The notes under the pieces: generated by a model | Database searches by the model: none | Seen by the model: the letters and a program-made list of their open reading frames with translations, nothing else | Told to the model about the DNA's origin: nothing | Translations under genes and position numbers: made by a program | Origin: an uncultured Desulfovibrio sp. | GTDB taxonomy: Bacteria; Desulfobacterota; Desulfovibrionia; Desulfovibrionales; Desulfovibrionaceae | Length of the DNA stretch: 64,000 bases | Assembly (NCBI RefSeq): GCF_902477725.1 | Contig: NZ_CABSIF010000002.1 | Location: forward strand, 248,001-312,000 | Direction of reading: 5' to 3' | Shown: positions 35,247 to 44,560 of the stretch, piece after piece | Layout: every line of letters starts with the position of its first letter | Numbering within the stretch: the first letter of the stretch is position 1

Positions 35247-35305
35247 GGCATGACCTGTGCAATGATGGGTGTATTCGGATTCAACATCTAACAAGCGAGG
35301 CAGTT

Positions 35306-36376
35306 ATGGCGGAAACCATGCAGGCGGCAGTTTGGCACGGCAAAAAAGACATCCGCGTTGAGACTGTACCCGTTCCCCCCGCTCCGGCTCCCGGTTGGGT
35401 TCAGGTCAAGGTTGATTGGTGCGGCATCTGCGGCTCGGATCTGCACGAATACCTGGCTGGCCCCATATTTATTCCCACTGAGGCCCCGCATCCGCTTACG
35501 GGCAAGCAGGGGAGCGTCATTCTCGGGCACGAATTCAGCGGCGAGGTTGTGGCGGTGGGCAGCGGCGTTACCAATGTCAAGGTTGGCGACATGGTTGCGC
35601 CAGATGCCTGCCAGCACTGCGGCGAGTGTCAGCCTTGCCGCGAGGGGCGCTACAATGTTTGCGAAAAGCTTGCCTTTACGGGCCTGCACAATGACGGCGC
35701 ATTCGCCCCCTATGTGAATGTGCCTGCGGAATTGTGCTTTATCATGCCCGAGGGTGTTTCGCCCGAGGCCGGAGCAGTCATGGAACCCTTGGCCACGGGC
35801 TTTAAGGCCGTGCGTATGGCGGGCAGCATTCTGGGCCTCAATGTGGTGGTGCTTGGCGCGGGAACCATCGGCCTCGGCACCATTATGGCTGCCAAAGCCG
35901 CTGGAGCGGGCAAGATCATTGTGCTTGAAATGTCCCGCGCGCGCATTGCCAAGGCCAAGGAATGCGGCGCTGACATTGTGGTGAACCCCAAGGAATGCGA
36001 CCCGGTTGCAAGGGTGAAAGAACTGACCGGCGGCTCCGGGGCCGATGTTTCCTTTGAGTGCATCGGCAACAAGCACACAGGGCCGCTGGCCATAGATGTG
36101 CTGCGCAACACGGGAACGGCCATTATTGTGGGAATTTTTGAAGAACCCAGTTCCTTCAACTTTTTCAGCCTCAGCGGTACGGACAAAAAGGTCATGGGCA
36201 CGCTGGCCTACACCATTGAGGATTTCAAGGGCCTTGCCGCGCTCATGGCCAAGGGCGTCATCAAGGCGGAAAACCTCATTACCGGCAAGATCGAGCTGAA
36301 GGACATCATGGAAAAGGGCTTTCTTGAGCTGATTAACAACAAGGATGAAAACATCAAGATACTTGTGCGTCCCTGA
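35306..36376 (+). CDS. Zinc-dependent (R,R)-butanediol dehydrogenase-type medium-chain dehydrogenase
   Basis: 356 residues. The catalytic zinc ligands lie in CGICGSD, GHEFSGE and the MEPLA segment. The structural zinc site is CQHCGECQPCREGRYNVC. VVVLGAGTIGLGTIMAAKAAGAG binds NAD. The N-terminal MQAAVWHGKKDIRVE and the LAGPIFIPTEAPHPLTG stretch are typical of 2,3-butanediol dehydrogenases. It oxidises 2,3-butanediol to acetoin, the substrate of the neighbouring acetoin dehydrogenase. The ATG at 35306 follows GAGG; an in-frame extension to 35057 would cover the activator sites and is rejected. Confidence 0.9.
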   Translation: MAETMQAAVWHGKKDIRVETVPVPPAPAPGWVQVKVDWCGICGSDLHEYLAGPIFIPTEAPHPLTGKQGSVILGHEFSGEVVAVGSGVTNVKVGDMVAPDACQHCGECQPCREGRYNVCEKLAFTGLHNDGAFAPYVNVPAELCFIMPEGVSPEAGAVMEPLATGFKAVRMAGSILGLNVVVLGAGTIGLGTIMAAKAAGAGKIIVLEMSRARIAKAKECGADIVVNPKECDPVARVKELTGGSGADVSFECIGNKHTGPLAIDVLRNTGTAIIVGIFEEPSSFNFFSLSGTDKKVMGTLAYTIEDFKGLAALMAKGVIKAENLITGKIELKDIMEKGFLELINNKDENIKILVRP

Positions 36377-36452
36377 CGCGCTTGATGGCGTGTTTGAGGG
36401 ATGATCCTGTCAGCTTGACACTGTCCCTGTGTATGAGCGGCAGGATATGAAA

Positions 36453-36482
36453 GAGGGGTTGCGGAATGGTCCGGAACCCCTC
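36453..36482 (+). terminator. Hairpin after the butanediol dehydrogenase gene
   Basis: GAGGGGTT and CGGA pair with TCCG and AACCCCTC around a four-base loop with one internal mismatch. The T-run after it is poor, so termination efficiency is uncertain. Confidence 0.5.
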
Positions 36483-36766
36483 GGTTAGTTTGCAGACAGT
36501 GCAAAAATGGAACAGAGCAGCTTTTTGAGCAAGAGTGATCAGCCGCAAAAAGTTTCTCGTTTCAAACTTGAGGCAGAAAATTTTTTAAAAAAATAATCTA
36601 TTTAAATAAAAAGATATTTTTGATAGTAAGCGTTATTGACGATGGGGAAGTATTCTGCCGCCCGGTCAGAAGATCAATCAGTTAAAGTTATGAATCTGAA
36701 GTAAGGTGCTGTTTCCCGCAACAACAAAAAGGACAGGAAGTTCCACTTAATCCTGTCGGAGCATTC
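36483..36766. other. AT-rich intergenic region upstream of the autotransporter
   Basis: No gene seen. Bases about 36570-36640 are strongly AT-rich (runs of A and TTTAAATAAA) and probably contain the autotransporter promoter; I could not fix a -35/-10 pair with confidence. Confidence 0.4.
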
Positions 36767-39700
36767 ATGGTTCTTTATTCGTGCGGATATTGGGTACGTT
36801 TTTATCCTGCTTTGTTTCAGATTCTCCTCCTGTTTCTGTTTACATTTAGTATACCTGTTCATAGCAATGCAGCGAGCGCTGACAGTTTTAAAACCAATGA
36901 ATACTGGAACAGCACAGGGTTGAATTTTATTCATGCTGCCGATGCATACGCTCTGGGATATACCGGGGCAGGCATCACGCTGGGCATGATTGACACTTCC
37001 GTGCGCGGCGACCACCCGGAGCTGGCTGGCAAAGTCATAATGATGGCCTTGCCGCTCGATAAGACCACGGGTCAGACATACGTGCCAAACTGGGCATATG
37101 ATACGCATGGCAGCCATGTGGCGGGCATTATGGCAGCCATGCGCAATGGTGTTGGCATGCACGGTGTGGCTTTTGACGCCAACCTTGTTTCGGCGGTCAC
37201 ACTTGGGACAGCGTCGGGGAGCAACGAAAATCTTGTTCCGGCTGATTTGTTGAGCCTCTTTGCTGCGTATCCGGATATTCGCGTCATCAACAACAGTTGG
37301 GGCACGGATTTTTACCCATCGCTTGACCCTCTCAAAGACATTCCCGCAGATGTCATATCTGGCCAGGATGGTGAGATCAAAGCACTCCGCAAGCTCAGTG
37401 ACGATTACGGCAAGGTCATTGTGTTTGCCGCTGGCAACAACAGCATGATAGCTCCCAGTGTTGAGGGCATGATGCCGCGTTATGCGCCGGACCTCACAGG
37501 CTGGATCAGCGTGGTTTCCCTCAATATAGCCGGGATCACCACAGCGACGGACGGAACACGCACCATTGGCCCGTCTGGGGTCAGTTATTTCAGTAACCTT
37601 GGGAGCAAAGCCTATCTTTGGACTGTTGCGGCTCCCGGCAGCAATATCAATTCGCTCAATGCCACCACCAACGGCTATATGCTGGACAGCGGCACCAGCA
37701 TGGCAGCGCCCTATGTGAGCGGCACCGTGGGGCTGGTGGCGCAGGCTTTTCCCTGGATGACCGGCAAACAGCTGGCTGATGCTGTATTGACCACAGCGGA
37801 TAATACTTTTGTAGCGCCAACGCACCTTGTTCAATATACTGTTGATAAAGATGGTAATCCCAATAAGGTTATTATTGCTGTTATAGATCACAGTGTTCCT
37901 GCTCCGAATGATGTGACAATCAAACAGTGGATTGAACAAGTTTATCAAGGCGCAACGGCAGATGCTTTGAAAGCGCTGGTTGATCAGGGCAAGAAAGCAG
38001 TGAACGACCTGACAAAGGAAGACGTGTTTGGTCAGGGGCTGCTGGACGCGGGCAAGGCCGTGCGCGGCATCGCCCGGCTGGATGCCAACCGCATGTCAGC
38101 TTCGGATGTGGTGACATTGTCTGAACTGGGCCCTGGCAATTATGCGCTTGAAACGTTTAACACCAAGGGCTACTTCGCAGAATTCAGCAATGACATCACC
38201 CAACGCCAGTGGAATGATGCCTACCATCATGCCAGTTTTCTGGCCGGGGCGGACGCCACGGCCCTGCGTGGCAAGAATGTGGGCTTGCGTAAAACGGGTG
38301 CTGGCCTATTGGTTCTCAGCGGCGTCAATAGCTATTCAGGGGCGACCGTGGTTGATGGCGGGGGCCTGGCCGTGAGCAAAAGGGCAGACGGCACTGGCGG
38401 CGTGCTGCAAAACAGCGATGTGCTCGTGCGCCAGGGCGGTGTATTGCTGGGTGATGGAGTAATACAGAAGAAAGTCGTCAATTACGGCACTGTTGCTCCG
38501 GGCTATCGCGGCCTGACGCTCACAGTAAATGACTACACCCAGACAAGCCAGGGTACGCTGCAAATCGGTTTCAATTCCAGAAACCAATATTCTGTACTCA
38601 GTGCAAATTCTGCAAATATTGACGGAGCCTTGCGGTTTTCTCCCTCGCCGGGATTTTATGCAGAGAACTATTCAATAAATATGAACAGCGTGCAGGCGAC
38701 AAGCTCCACGGGCGCATTTAACAGCGTTGGGGTTAGTTCCTCTTCACCAACATTGAATTTCAGCGTCGCGTCAAGCAATGGCCTCGGGTCGGCCTTGGTG
38801 GGCCAGCAACGTGCATCAAGCGCGTACAGCCGCTATGCCGACAGTACCACCACAAGCCGTGTTGGACGCGCTCTTTACCAGATAGCTGGGCAGGCAACAG
38901 GCGATATGCAAAACCTATTTCAGGCCCTGGACTGGAGCGATACCTCCGGCAGCGGCATTGCTCCGGCAATGGAGCAGTTGAGCCCCAACAGTTATGATGC
39001 CGTGGCTCGGGCCGGGCTTGAAGCACAGCGGCAGCTCAATCTGCTTATGGTGCGGCGCTTCTTGGGGGCCAGCGGCCAACAAGGCGTGAGCGGTACTGGC
39101 GTGTCCAGCGGTGATGATGCTGCTGGCTGGCAGGCATGGGCGCTGCCCTTTGGCAGCTACAGCAACATGAACGCCAATGGCGGCTCAGCGGGCTTCACGG
39201 CGTCAGGCGCAGGGTCGGCCTTTGGTGTTGACCGCCTGTGGGAGAGCGGACTGACTGCAGGATTTGATGTGGCGCTCGCAGGCCGCCGCACAGATATTCA
39301 TAGTGCGGGCGAGGCAAGGGCGGAAACGTTGGCCGCATCTGTTGGCGGCCACGCGCTCTTCAAGCCACGCTGGTGGGATGGTGCCTATGTGATGGGCATG
39401 GCCCGCGTGGGCTTTGAGGATGTGCAAATGCAGCGGACCGTCAACTTTAATGGTTTCGCGCGCAATCACAGCAGCGACTGGACGGGCCTAACCGCAGATA
39501 CGCTCGCGGGCGGCGGCAAGGACTGGAACTGGGCAACCGTCTGGGGCGGCGTGGAAGCTGGCCCTCTGACATGGCTGGAATATAGCCTGAGTTCCAGACC
39601 TGGATTTACCGAGGACGGCTCCGGGGCCTCGGCACTCAGGGTTGATGCCGCCACTTACAACAATCTCTCGTCAGTCTTGGGCGCGCATGCAAATCTTGCC

Positions 39701-39982
39701 CGCACCCTGGATAATGGCACAACGCTCGCATGGGATACTCTGGCAGGCTGGCGGCATGACTGGCTTGACGGAACGTTCAGCAGCAGCGCCAAATTCAAGG
39801 GATACAGCCCAGGTTTTGAAAGCCGGTCAGATATGCCGGGCCGGGACGCCATGCTGGTTCACAGCAGTGTGCGGGCGAACCATACCAGTGGTTTTTTTGC
39901 GCAGGTTGAGCTTGGGGCGGAGCTATTTCGTTCTCAGAGTTCTTCCTGCTTCGGCGGTTTCAGTTGTGGCCTGGAATTTTAG
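36767..39982 (+). CDS. Subtilisin-family (S8) serine protease autotransporter
   Basis: 1071 residues. A signal peptide (ALFQILLLFLFTFSIPVHSNA) precedes an S8 protease domain with the triad Asp near 75 (GMIDTSV), His near 112 (DTHGSHVAG) and Ser near 308 (SGTSMAAP). A passenger-stalk motif typical of autotransporters follows (LRKTGAGLLVLSGVNSYSG, about 505-525). The C-terminal beta-barrel spans about 785-1071, ending in Phe. It should be secreted through the outer membrane by its own barrel, and the protease either stays on the surface or is released. The ATG at 36767 follows GGAG. The last residues (SSSCFGGFSCGLEF) carry two Cys, unusual for a barrel end. No operon partner is evident. Confidence 0.9.
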   Translation: MVLYSCGYWVRFYPALFQILLLFLFTFSIPVHSNAASADSFKTNEYWNSTGLNFIHAADAYALGYTGAGITLGMIDTSVRGDHPELAGKVIMMALPLDKTTGQTYVPNWAYDTHGSHVAGIMAAMRNGVGMHGVAFDANLVSAVTLGTASGSNENLVPADLLSLFAAYPDIRVINNSWGTDFYPSLDPLKDIPADVISGQDGEIKALRKLSDDYGKVIVFAAGNNSMIAPSVEGMMPRYAPDLTGWISVVSLNIAGITTATDGTRTIGPSGVSYFSNLGSKAYLWTVAAPGSNINSLNATTNGYMLDSGTSMAAPYVSGTVGLVAQAFPWMTGKQLADAVLTTADNTFVAPTHLVQYTVDKDGNPNKVIIAVIDHSVPAPNDVTIKQWIEQVYQGATADALKALVDQGKKAVNDLTKEDVFGQGLLDAGKAVRGIARLDANRMSASDVVTLSELGPGNYALETFNTKGYFAEFSNDITQRQWNDAYHHASFLAGADATALRGKNVGLRKTGAGLLVLSGVNSYSGATVVDGGGLAVSKRADGTGGVLQNSDVLVRQGGVLLGDGVIQKKVVNYGTVAPGYRGLTLTVNDYTQTSQGTLQIGFNSRNQYSVLSANSANIDGALRFSPSPGFYAENYSINMNSVQATSSTGAFNSVGVSSSSPTLNFSVASSNGLGSALVGQQRASSAYSRYADSTTTSRVGRALYQIAGQATGDMQNLFQALDWSDTSGSGIAPAMEQLSPNSYDAVARAGLEAQRQLNLLMVRRFLGASGQQGVSGTGVSSGDDAAGWQAWALPFGSYSNMNANGGSAGFTASGAGSAFGVDRLWESGLTAGFDVALAGRRTDIHSAGEARAETLAASVGGHALFKPRWWDGAYVMGMARVGFEDVQMQRTVNFNGFARNHSSDWTGLTADTLAGGGKDWNWATVWGGVEAGPLTWLEYSLSSRPGFTEDGSGASALRVDAATYNNLSSVLGAHANLARTLDNGTTLAWDTLAGWRHDWLDGTFSSSAKFKGYSPGFESRSDMPGRDAMLVHSSVRANHTSGFFAQVELGAELFRSQSSSCFGGFSCGLEF

Positions 39983-40193
39983 CGGCTGTTTGCATGATTC
40001 ATCCATGCCATTGGACTTGTCGTTCTCCTCTACCGATCTACGTTATATGCGCTTTTGATTATCCGCTCCACGAACTAATCCATTGAAAAAATACTGTTCC
40101 TGTCTTAGAGAAAAAAGGAATAAAGTCGGTTGTCGCCCCGGATCAACTGGGGTGGCGCTGCTTTGCTTTGTGCACAAAGAAGACAGCGCAACC

Positions 40194-40304
40194 ATGCTGC
40201 GTTTTAACCACAATCTCCCCCCGAAAGTGGCTTTTGCGACGGCGCAGGACTATCTGACATATCAGATAAGCTTTCTGGAAGGTATTGAGGAAAACGCACA
40301 ATGA
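40194..40304 (+). CDS. Possible 36-residue leader protein coupled to the NRPS gene
   Basis: A short frame from ATG 40194 to TGA 40304 whose stop overlaps the NRPS start (ATGA). The peptide ends TYQISFLEGIEENAQ. The frame is open back to 40083, but no convincing ribosome site exists for either start. The overlap would allow translational coupling. It shows no MbtH-like signature. It may also be a chance frame; the only support is the overlap and the openness of the frame in the 318-base gap. Confidence 0.3.
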   Translation: MLRFNHNLPPKVAFATAQDYLTYQISFLEGIEENAQ

Positions 40305-43300
40305 AGATTGGCGATATCACCTTTGGGATGCCCAGAAGCAAGGCTGCGGCTCAGAATCCGGCGGGAGCTGCTGCCGAAAGACAACCAGCCACGTTGCCTT
40401 CAAGCCTCTCCACTGCTGGCAATGCCATGCCGTGTTCATCCAGTATGTCTGGCTTGTCTGGCAGGTGGGCCGGCTTTGAAGCCCTGTTCTGTTCCATTGC
40501 AGATGAGAACCAGGACAACATTGCCCTTTCTGGTGGCGGAAAAAGCCTGGGCTTCAGAGAACTGAAGGATTTTTCCGCGCGCATAGCCGCCTTTGTGCAG
40601 GCCAAAAACTATGGGCCGGAAGCGGCAGTGGGGGTGCTCTGCAAGCGCGGAGCCATGTATCTTGCCGCCGCCATTGGCATCATGCGGGCCGGTGCCGTGT
40701 ATGTGCCCGTGGAGCGCGAACTGCCGCGCCTCCGTCAGGAAGCCATGCTCAGGCCCGTGCGGTTGCTGGTGACGGACAGCGCTTCTCTGCCCCAGGCGGA
40801 ATATCATCGTTACCGCAACCCCAACATTGCCCACGTGCTTTGTCTGGACGCCCCCAATTTTACGGATGTGCTGGAAAGTGGCGGCCTGAGCAGCACGGAA
40901 TACTGGGAGCACCTTGCAGAGCAGGGCAGCGACCACGGTTGGCTGGACGATGTGGATGCACACCCCCTTGATCTGTCGCAGCTTGAGCGTATGGCTGGCA
41001 GCGTGCTGCAAAAAACAGGTCTGGCCCCCAACCGTGCCCCCGGCAGCATCCCCAAAAGTGCACAGTCCAGCGGCAAAAGCGTGCTTGATGTCGGTAGCGG
41101 CTCCGGCGTGGTGGCGCAGGCTCTTGCCTCTGCCGCCAGCCGGTACGCGGCGGTCGACATTGCCAGAAATGAACTGGACAGGGTGCAGGCCTTGCCCTGC
41201 GGCGCTTCTGTGACTATCCACCGCATGGAAGCCATAGACATCTGCTTTTTCGACGAGCGCTTTGACCTTGTGGTGCTCAACGGCGTTGTGGATTGCTTTC
41301 CCGGTTACAATTATCTGCGCAGGGTGCTTGACCACGCGGTAGAACGCCTCACGGCGGGCGGTAGCATTTTTGTGGGCGCTGTGCGCGATATGGACCGCAA
41401 GGACGACCTGCGGGCAGCCATCAGGGAGCATGCTCTTGCTACGGGCGATCAGTCGGCCTTGCTGCGTTTTGAGGGCTCGGCAGAGCTGTTTGTGCCACGG
41501 CGTTTCTTTAGTGCCTGGTCGGCAGAATGCCCATATCCGGTTGAGGTGAAATTTTCACCCGCTGCGGCTCCCGCGCCCTCTGACAATGGTCAGTCGGATG
41601 TCTTTCGGTATGACGTGCAGATTTGCAGAAGCGCTCATGATGCCAGACCCCACGGAACCAGAGCCATGCGAGAGAGCTTTGGCCTGAGGGATATGGATGC
41701 CTGCCCAGTTGCCCCGCTTGCGGCGGTCAGGCCGGACGCTGCCGCCTATATTGTCTACACCAGCGGCTCCACAGGGCAGCCCAAGGGCGTTGTGGTGGAG
41801 CACCGCCACCTCCTGCACATCATCCATGCCCTGCGGGAGTTTTCAGAAGGGTGCGGCACTGTGGGGCTGGTTGCGCCGCTCTCGTTTGATGCGTCCATCC
41901 AGCAACTGGCGGTTTCACTGTTTTGCGGCAAGCCCTTGTATGTCATGGCAGACGAGGAGCGCAAAAATCCTGCGGCATTTTGCGCCTGCGCCCGCAAAAA
42001 AGGCATTGACCTGTGCGACATGACCCCGGCCTTTTTTAATGTGCTGGTGGACTATTTGCAGGAGCACCGCCAGCCCCTGCCGCTCAAACGTGTGCTGCTG
42101 GCTGGCGAGGTGCTGCGGCCAGATGTCATTCAAAAATTTTATGCCATACCCGGCAATGAAGATGTGGTGCTGTTCAATGTGTACGGCCCAACAGAATGCA
42201 CGGTAGACAGCAGCGCCTTTCGCATTGACCGCACCAATCATGCGGATTTTACGGCCTTTCCCATTGGCAGACCGCTTGAAGGCGTGAACATTTTTGTGCT
42301 GGATAAACATCAGCGCCCGGTGCCGGACTCTGTTACCGGAGAACTGTGGATCGCGGGAGCGGGTGTTTCGCGCGGGTATCTGAATGGCGAGAGCGCCGAT
42401 GCTTTTACCGAATATGCCGGGCGGCGCTGCTATCGCACTGGCGACAATGGCTTTATTCAGAACGGCCTTGTGTACTACCGGGGCCGGGAAGATCAGCAGG
42501 TCAAGATCAGGGGCAACAGGGTCGAGATCGGCGAGGTCGAAAAGGCCGTTGGGAGCTTTCCCGGTGTGCGGCAGCTGGCCGTGGCGGCGGACTTTTATCA
42601 GGCTGGTAACGACAAAAGTCTCGCCGCCTATGTAGTGGGTGCTGTGAATCCGGCTGATTTGCGCAGCTATCTTGAGCAGCAGTTGCCGCCCTTTTGCGTG
42701 CCGGACTATATTGTGCCGATGGCGGAGCTGCCCCTCTCGCCCAACCGCAAGGTGGATAAAAGGGCGCTGCCGTCCCCGCTGGGCAGGGCAGAGGCCGTTG
42801 CAGGGCGCTGCCCGCAAGGGGCTGTGGAGCAGACTCTTGCCGCCATCTGGAAGCGGCTGCTGGGCATGGATGTAATCAATGCGGAGGCCAGCTTTTTCAG
42901 CATGGGCGGGCACAGCATCATGGCCGTACGCCTTGTTGCCATGATTGAAAAAGAGTTGCGCGTTCATATTGCCGTCAACGAACTGATGGCACATTCCAGC
43001 ATTGCACGGCTGGCAGAGCTTGTAGAGGGTAAGGCAGGCGTGCGCAACAGCCCCATCATCAAGCTTTGCCATTGTGAAGGCGGAAAAAATCTCTTTCTGT
43101 TTCATCCTGTGGGGGGCAGCGTGTTTTGCTACAGCGATCTGGCCCGGCTGCTGGGTGGGCGCTACACCCTCTATGCCGTGGAGCCTGCGGGCTTTCAGGC
43201 TGAAAAAACTGTTCTGAATACGGAGCTGCACAGTGTTCAGGATTTGGCCGCGATTTATCTGGATGAAATCCTCAAGGTAGCCACGGAGAACATCGTTTTT

Positions 43301-43915
43301 GGCGGCTGGAGTTTCGGCGGCCTTCTGGCCTATGAGGCGGCCTGCCAGTATGCCGCGCTCGGGGGCGACTCTGGCCCGGTTCTGATTCTCGACACAGTGC
43401 TGGACAATACCAGGGACAAGCAGCTTGCCGCCAAGGGCGATGTGGAACTGCTGAAAAACCATCTCCATGAAGCCTTGGCCTTTGATGTGGACAAACTGCG
43501 GGCCATGAACAGGGCTGAGAGAATGACGTATCTGCTGGAATGCGGCGAAAAAGCCGGGCTGCTGCCGCCCAATTTCAGCCCTGCGCAGATGGAAAACCTG
43601 TTGCAGACATACAGGCTCAATACCATTGCCGCAGCACGTTATGACAACCCAACGCCGTCTGACCTGCGTATTCTGTATATCCGCGCTCTGGATTTTGCCA
43701 GTAATCCTTACATTGATTTTAACGACCAGTATCAGGGCTGGAGCCGCTTTTTGCCTGAGAAAAACATCACCCTCCGCTGGACTGCGGGCACGCATCAAAG
43801 CATGCTTTCACCCGGCCTTGCTGATGGCGTGGCAGAGCATATCTGCGATTTTTTAGGGCAGCAGGGTGAAGATGTGCCGACAGAGGAAGATGAGTGCGGG
43901 ATGTCGATGGGGTGA
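40301..43915 (+). CDS. Single-module NRPS: adenylation interrupted by methyltransferase, carrier, thioesterase (A-MT-T-TE)
   Basis: 1204 residues with no condensation domain. The adenylation domain starts near 65; a methyltransferase lies inside it (about 255-440, VLDVGSGSGVVAQ, VVLNGVVDCFPGYNYL, ending FRYDVQI), just before A3 YIVYTSGSTGQPKG near 483. A5 is NVYGPTE, A7 is YRTGD, A10 is NRKVDK. The carrier site is FFSMGGHSIMA, near Ser870. The thioesterase has GWSFGG near 1002 and a late GTHQSML His. Hand alignment to PheA gives D-A-Q-D-L-A-V-V-D-K, close to published Gln (and Glu) codes as I recall them. Layout and substrate resemble indigoidine synthetase, with methyltransferase in place of oxidase. 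A methylated glutamine-derived product such as a cyclic imide is possible (inference). No PPTase, MbtH or exporter gene is in this window. Confidence 0.9.
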   Translation: MKIGDITFGMPRSKAAAQNPAGAAAERQPATLPSSLSTAGNAMPCSSSMSGLSGRWAGFEALFCSIADENQDNIALSGGGKSLGFRELKDFSARIAAFVQAKNYGPEAAVGVLCKRGAMYLAAAIGIMRAGAVYVPVERELPRLRQEAMLRPVRLLVTDSASLPQAEYHRYRNPNIAHVLCLDAPNFTDVLESGGLSSTEYWEHLAEQGSDHGWLDDVDAHPLDLSQLERMAGSVLQKTGLAPNRAPGSIPKSAQSSGKSVLDVGSGSGVVAQALASAASRYAAVDIARNELDRVQALPCGASVTIHRMEAIDICFFDERFDLVVLNGVVDCFPGYNYLRRVLDHAVERLTAGGSIFVGAVRDMDRKDDLRAAIREHALATGDQSALLRFEGSAELFVPRRFFSAWSAECPYPVEVKFSPAAAPAPSDNGQSDVFRYDVQICRSAHDARPHGTRAMRESFGLRDMDACPVAPLAAVRPDAAAYIVYTSGSTGQPKGVVVEHRHLLHIIHALREFSEGCGTVGLVAPLSFDASIQQLAVSLFCGKPLYVMADEERKNPAAFCACARKKGIDLCDMTPAFFNVLVDYLQEHRQPLPLKRVLLAGEVLRPDVIQKFYAIPGNEDVVLFNVYGPTECTVDSSAFRIDRTNHADFTAFPIGRPLEGVNIFVLDKHQRPVPDSVTGELWIAGAGVSRGYLNGESADAFTEYAGRRCYRTGDNGFIQNGLVYYRGREDQQVKIRGNRVEIGEVEKAVGSFPGVRQLAVAADFYQAGNDKSLAAYVVGAVNPADLRSYLEQQLPPFCVPDYIVPMAELPLSPNRKVDKRALPSPLGRAEAVAGRCPQGAVEQTLAAIWKRLLGMDVINAEASFFSMGGHSIMAVRLVAMIEKELRVHIAVNELMAHSSIARLAELVEGKAGVRNSPIIKLCHCEGGKNLFLFHPVGGSVFCYSDLARLLGGRYTLYAVEPAGFQAEKTVLNTELHSVQDLAAIYLDEILKVATENIVFGGWSFGGLLAYEAACQYAALGGDSGPVLILDTVLDNTRDKQLAAKGDVELLKNHLHEALAFDVDKLRAMNRAERMTYLLECGEKAGLLPPNFSPAQMENLLQTYRLNTIAAARYDNPTPSDLRILYIRALDFASNPYIDFNDQYQGWSRFLPEKNITLRWTAGTHQSMLSPGLADGVAEHICDFLGQQGEDVPTEEDECGMSMG

Positions 43916-43997
43916 GGCCGACATCAGCATCCCGCAGCGTGGACACACGCATAACGGCGCTATGCTATAGATATGACTAGAAGGGAGTTTTTACATG

Positions 43998-44030
43998 CAA
44001 AAAAGGGCTATCCGTTTAGGATAACCCCTT
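43998..44030. terminator. Terminator between the NRPS and the tRNA
   Basis: AGGG-TATCC pairs with GGATA-CCCCT around GTTTA, with an A-run on the left that becomes a six-T run on the minus strand. It best serves the tRNA gene (-), and the right-hand side (CTTTCAT) may also stop NRPS transcripts. Confidence 0.75.
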
Positions 44031-44037
44031 TCATATT

Positions 44038-44113
44038 TGGTGGGCAGTACAGGACTTGAACCTGTGGCCCCCGCCTTGTAAGGGCGGTGCTCAACCAACT
44101 GAGCTAACTGCCC
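44038..44113 (-). tRNA. tRNA-Val (anticodon TAC)
   Basis: 76 bases including an encoded CCA. On the minus strand the acceptor stem GGGCAGT pairs with ACTGCCC, the D-arm is GCTC...GAGC, the anticodon stem CCGCC/GGCGG encloses loop CTTACAA, and the T-arm ACAGG-TTCAAGT-CCTGT is complete. Confidence 0.97.
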
Positions 44114-44251
44114 GAAACAGCGTAGCACAGGCAGCTATATGCCCTGTTATTCAGCACATTGCAAGCGCAATTTTGCCGTTTCACTAGAGCAGCCCCGGTC
44201 GATGTGCCGGGGCTGTCAGAATACCAGCCTGATACTTTGCTTCGATTACAG

Positions 44252-44560
44252 TTATTTCATCTGGTTAAGATACGTCGCAATATCCTTCATCTGCGCGGGG
44301 GTCAGGCCCTGCACCGTCTGTTGCATTCGGGCTGCGGCACCTGTGGCATTGCTCAGGTTTTTGACCCTTTCCATGCCAGCCACCAGCGAATCTACAGGTT
44401 TGCCCTTCATTGCCGCAGGGCTGGCCGAATGACAGCCCGAGCACAGCTTGTTGTACATCTCCTCCCCTGTACCCGCGCTGTCCTGAGCCGCAACCGCAGT
44501 ACCAGCCAGCAGCAGCCCGGCAGCCAAAAGAATTTTCAGTGAGTTAGCAGAAAAGGTCAT
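44252..44560 (-). CDS. Periplasmic monohaem cytochrome c553-like protein
   Basis: 102 residues: a signal peptide (ILLAAGLLLAGTAVAA) then a class I cytochrome c of about 80 residues with one CSGCH haem site and later Met residues (ARMQQ, PAQMKDIATYL) that could give the sixth ligand. Its size and C-terminal helix resemble Desulfovibrio cytochrome c553, a carrier for periplasmic dehydrogenases. The ATG at 44560 follows GGAGGG; a longer reading to 44656 would bury the signal peptide. It is monocistronic, downstream of a 470-base gap. Confidence 0.9.
   Translation of the reverse strand: MTFSANSLKILLAAGLLLAGTAVAAQDSAGTGEEMYNKLCSGCHSASPAAMKGKPVDSLVAGMERVKNLSNATGAAARMQQTVQGLTPAQMKDIATYLNQMK

Noticed and set aside
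35057..35305. N-terminal extension of the butanediol dehydrogenase
   Set aside because: It would cover the activator sites and candidate promoter. The family N-terminus begins just after the ATG at 35306.
41915..43798. 627-codon minus-strand frame
   Set aside because: It is opposite the NRPS adenylation, carrier and thioesterase domains and shows no motif.
40301..43915. Siderophore or multi-module peptide synthesis locus
   Set aside because: There is one module without a condensation domain, and no siderophore transport, PPTase or MbtH gene nearby.
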